Positions 59,901 to 64,000 of a stretch of 64,000 nt of DNA are shown piece by piece (positions within the stretch are counted from its first letter, which is position 1; every line of letters begins with the position of its first letter). Under the pieces are notes generated by a model. That model did no database searches, was not told where the DNA came from, and was given only the letters and a program-made list of their open reading frames with translations. The position numbers were made by a program, and so were the translations under genes. Source of the DNA: Ooceraea biroi (Eukaryota; Arthropoda; Insecta; Hymenoptera; Formicidae); contig NC_039506.1 of the NCBI RefSeq assembly GCF_003672135.1, forward strand, positions 3,968,001 to 4,032,000, in the 5' to 3' direction.

Positions 59901-61511
59901 TTGAATGGTAAAAACCGAACGGCTGCATTCAAATGCAGATTTCACAATGCGAAACATTAGCACGTGACGAGCATATGTGCGCGTGTGTGAATTATTAGAA
60001 AGATGTAAAGAGATGGATAAGTTCATGGTAACTGTTAAACGTCGAGAATAACATCTTTTAAATTTTCATAATTAAAATTACTTTTGTTAGAAAATATTTA
60101 ATTCAAGTTTACTTGAAATTAACCAGGAGATGAAATTTGTTCGTGAATTTACGAAACTAGATTCTTAAAAATTCCTCGAATTCGCTTGAAAATTATCGAT
60201 ACAAGGATTTCTTTTAAGAACAAATTTCCGGTCGATTTAAAGCATTCATCCGGTACTTGCCTAAAATATCATCCGGTGATTCCAAGGTACTGTATCACAG
60301 GAATGTTGTCTTGCAGTTAAGCCTTGACGTAAGATAACGCGTCGTAAACCGGGGTCATTGTCATCAACGCGTGGTGCGGAAGAGTCGCTCTGATAAATTC
60401 CCGCCTTCGTTTACACAAACGTTGCGAACATCGCGACGGGAGACATCGGGTATATTATGCCTGTCGCAACCCCTTGATACACCACTTCAGACAGGTATAC
60501 CTCGCGACAAAGAAACGCGCCCGTTTGCGCCCGTTTCCTAGCGGCTCTGACGGTTACGTCGATTTCCGTCACATTGGAAATCGATAGCAAATAATTAAGC
60601 CTCGACTGCCGCTTCGAACCGATTTGTGCTTGCTAACGAGTTACCCATCAGGATACCGATAATAGGCGAAGATAGGTCGATGACGGCGCCTCCGGGGCCG
60701 TTCTGATTACACCATTACCTACTTGTGCCACTACTAATCACTCGGTTGCGTACATGTATGTCTTTTGTGTGCGTGCAGCGCGCGCGCGTGCATATACGTG
60801 TGCGATGAATACATGTGCAATTGGTTTATCGTAATTAGCATCTCGTGGAGGCTGGGCGAACGAACAGAAAATTTCCGGGCTAATGACTGTGAAATTCGTT
60901 CAAATCCTTATCGATTTGGGAAACCGTGCAGTTTTCTGTCGAGCTTTCGACAATACTGGTCATCAAATCTGGTTGGCTGCATTAAAACTGAAACTAAGAA
61001 AAAGATTAAATATAATGATTCGTACGTAGATGAGCAGATAAAGAAAGAAAAAGGCGACTAAAGAGCATAAAGGGGGGAAAACTCTCTAGAGGATTGCCTC
61101 AGTAATTTTTTCTTTCCTGTACTATTAGCAAACAGGTGAACACCACATTCGCGTTGGAAATGGAAAGTCAAGACAATTATTATTCGGCCGAGCGGCGTAA
61201 CAGAGCCCGTTCCAAAGACGAAGTAAAAACAGAAAGCGTGTCCATAGCGCGAACGCAGCGGAATTTTACGTCCGCATGCAGAATACGTTTGCATTTACCA
61301 TTTTTGCAAATAAGACATTACAAGGGTTTCGCATATGAATGCGCATTTAGTGCCATGTTGAATCTCGCATACGTTCTAATCTATGCGCTTTAATTTTGCG
61401 TGGTGTCCTGCGAAGACTTCGATCTATATGAACATGCAGTATTTATATAAGAATATTAAGAATGCAATAAAATTGCGTTCTATTGTACTCTGTTAGCTCT
61501 CTATCTATATA
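56951..61511. other. Gene-free spacer
   Basis: No convincing exon over 4.5 kb. The frames present (57497-57755, 59375-59659, 60765-61393) are short, overlap on both strands or lack motifs. Confidence 0.45.
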
Positions 61512-62106
61512 CAGGGTGTTTCCTAAGTAAGTAGACAAACTTAAGGAGGATATTCCTTGGCTTATTTTAAGAAGAAAAGGTCATATAAACATATGTCCTA
61601 AACTGCTTTGTTTTTCAAAAAAAAGTATCTGTCATTGTAAATACGTCTTGCTTGACGAGCGTTTCCATTAGCAAGACCGTATACGAAATGCATATCTGCC
61701 ATTTCGGCGTTTGTGTAATTTACCATAATTAATAAAATTACATAACTTAATAGGAACTAATAAAGTTTGCGTCAAAGATAACGTGATAGCAGTGATGCCG
61801 GATAGCGTGCTTTTGCGGTACGAGTCAACAGCGGTGGGGATGGAATAAGGATGGTCTCGCGGCGGCCGCGCGGCGCAGTCTGAAACGAGTGTTCACTTGT
61901 GGCGTCGCGAGACCATCCCCACTCCATCCCCACCGCTGTTGACTCGTACTGCAAAAGCACGCTATCCGAAAAGTGAACGAAAACGGTGACGTACTTTTTT
62001 TGGAAAACAAAGCATTTTAGGACATATGTTTATATGACCTTTTCTTCTTAAAATAAGCCAAGAAATATCCTCCTTAAGTTTGTCTACTTACTTAGGAAAC
62101 ACCCTG
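61512..62106. mobile_element. 595-bp TIR element with an inner palindrome
   Basis: Terminal inverted repeats of about 105 bp (61512-61617, 62002-62106) begin CAGGGTGTTTCCTAAG and are nearly identical. TA flanks both ends (61510-61511, 62107-62108). Inside is a second, GC-rich inverted repeat (about 61797-61863 and 61904-61970) containing GAGTCAACAGCGGTGGGG and its complement. No transposase. It is a non-autonomous DNA transposon (MITE-like). Confidence 0.85.
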
Positions 62107-64000
62107 TATATCTTCGTCTCCTCTCATTGCACGCGCGCGTTGCTTTAGTCTATTTTTTCCTTGCATTCCAGTTAGCAATCAGCCGCTCGAGCAATCACCT
62201 ATCGATACTACATGTCGAATCGTTGTTTAGACCTATCAGCGAATAATCAATTGATCGGTTATGAGAACGTGGACATGACCAACGCGCGTGGACGTCATGC
62301 TCTTAGGGCGCCGATAAATTGGCCCGCGTAGCAAACATCGAAGATGTAATAAAGTGCGATAATATACCAACTTGTTGAATACGAATCGCATTTCGATCTC
62401 GGCGAACTCGAGAAGAAAACATTTGCGATTCATGTTTTATTTGCTCTCGCGGATATATACAAGTTTAAAATGAAGGTTGCAGACCAGATGGGACGAGAAA
62501 TATTTGCGGCATTTATAATCATTTAATCTCACATGTCTGCATATGCATCTTCTACGCAAAACAGAAAACAGGATCTTCTGATTATTGACTGATTTTCGCC
62601 GCTCTATTAAACAGCGAACTCTCACGTGCGATCCCATGGCGCGCACATAGTGGAGTCCAGGAACTTTCGAACATGACCCGAGACCATGATCAAGGTGTGC
62701 GGGCACATGCAGCATCACGAATCCGATGCCTGAAGTTGCATCAGTTTCCGTCGTACTTGGTTCGTGCGTGTCTAGATTCGTGCATTATGACTTAGAGTTG
62801 CATCTGACAATTGACAATAAATTAGCATTTGCATGCATGTATACAAATTTTTGAGACGCATGAAAGATTAAACATAATTTTTAAAAATCAATAACACAAG
62901 ATATGTTAAATAAATCAATGGATAAAAATGTTGCAATTTTGTAACGAACAATCATAATGCACGAATATTTCTAGAATGATCTGTAGTGTCGAAATACGAC
63001 AAAAATTGATGCAACTTCATGTCGTAGAGCGTATAACGCCGTGTATACATTGAGGTGTATACACCTTGGCTTGCCGTACAGGGGATGCAGGAAATCTGTG
63101 CACGTACACGCACATAACGCACGTATGCATAATGCACGCACAGAGAAAGATAAAGAGAGAGCGACTCTTTGTCAGTCACGATGCGCCAACGTCGGTGGGC
63201 CCGTTCTCTTGGCCTCTTCCTATCGAGCATTCACGTATACACGCGCGTGCACTCGTGCTGCACCGCCTACGCCTAGCACATAATACCATACGATGCAAGG
63301 CGGATACTCACTACGAATATTGTCTATTGCATCGTCTCGCGAGTGTCTATCTGATTGGTTATCGTTTGGATCCCAGATACCAACATATGCAAAATTATCG
63401 TAAATAACAGATAATGACGTACACAAAACGAGCTGCAATTCTTATTTCTTGTTACTTTGTATTATAATATATTTCTGTCTAATTATTTTTGATCTGGGTA
63501 TCTCCTGGTTACTTCATTTCTGTAGCTCTGTAGGTCCGAAAAAGGTTCGCGGTCGTCGAACGGCAACCTGCCGACCTGGCGACCTGGCGAGTCTGATACT
63601 GTGGTCGTCGACGTATAAACGTGTACGGCATCGCGCGGTAGAGGGAGTAATAGGTGCGCTTAGTTGTGTGTACGCCAGTGTGTGCGCGTTCATGAGATAC
63701 CGGCTTAGTCAGGGAGAGGAAAGGAGATGAAGATACAGAGACCCGACAGGAACCACGAGAGGGAAGGATAAAGAAACGGTAACTTCGGTATCTGTATACG
63801 TTGTACCTTGAGCACCTTTGTAATATTCATACAATTTTCTCATTCGCAAAGGAAAACTTGCTCACATTTTTTTCACCTCAAAACTGCAACTAAAAATGCA
63901 ACAAAAAACATAAAAAATTCGGAATTTCGCGACTCCTTAATCTTCGTGTCGCACGAGTCTCTCACGTGAGAGATTCGTACCGAAAGTAGTTGATCTAGAA
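62107..64000. other. Gene-free right end of window
   Basis: No exon recognised. Scattered frames (62437-62718, 62952-63230, 63449-63730) overlap on both strands or lack domains. The region may be an intron of the gene that starts at 47433. Confidence 0.4.

Noticed and set aside
1..64000. CRISPR arrays, operons, rRNA, tRNA and snRNA genes
   Set aside because: None seen. The only regular repeats are the coding octapeptide array, transposon-internal tandem repeats and microsatellites.

Overview
The window is nuclear DNA from an insect, most likely a hymenopteran and probably an ant. The pointers are AT-rich spacers, short GT-AG introns of about 60 to 1,500 bp, several mariner-type and miniature transposons, a TTAGG-type tract (the hymenopteran telomere pentamer), and insect-style cuticle-like genes. 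No bacterial, viral or organellar features were seen. All gene models were built by hand from splice signals and reading-frame continuity.

Layout. (1) 1-13.4 kb: two paralogous minus-strand genes for secreted Trp/Lys-repeat proteins. One runs off the left edge (1-1842) and one is nearly complete (11706-13423). The second adds a resilin-like YGAP region and ten copies of an FGGGDHGS octapeptide. About 10 kb of non-coding DNA between them holds a GC-rich island, a near-perfect 55-bp-arm hairpin, a dispersed repeat with a 119-bp tandem array, and an excess of the 8-mer TGAAAGTG. (2) 13.4-22.7 kb: no gene found. (3) 22.7-26.6 kb: a complete nine-exon serine carboxypeptidase (454 aa, plus strand). 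(4) 27.7-30.0 kb: a two-exon forkhead transcription factor (275 aa, plus strand). Its intron carries an inverted-repeat transposon that still holds three spliced exons of an unidentified protein on the opposite strand. (5) 31.9-40.6 kb: a compact run of four minus-strand genes: ATP synthase subunit s / DMAC2L-like, diamine (thialysine) N-acetyltransferase, the autophagy protease ATG4, and a THAP zinc-finger protein. (6) 40.9-64 kb: a CpG-rich island with a strong splice donor, one confident 5' coding exon (47433-47563) of an unidentified plus-strand gene, and much mobile DNA. The mobile DNA includes an apparently intact mariner (43433-44719), a decayed mariner (52682-53946), a 666-bp LTR miniature retrotransposon (48951-49616), nested foldback elements (56001-56950) and a 595-bp TIR element (61512-62106).

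The genes do not form one pathway. The two Trp/Lys genes look like members of a local structural-protein cluster. The four genes at 32-41 kb are unrelated housekeeping-type genes packed close together. The most unusual content is the Trp/Lys protein pair and the transposon carrying spliced exons.
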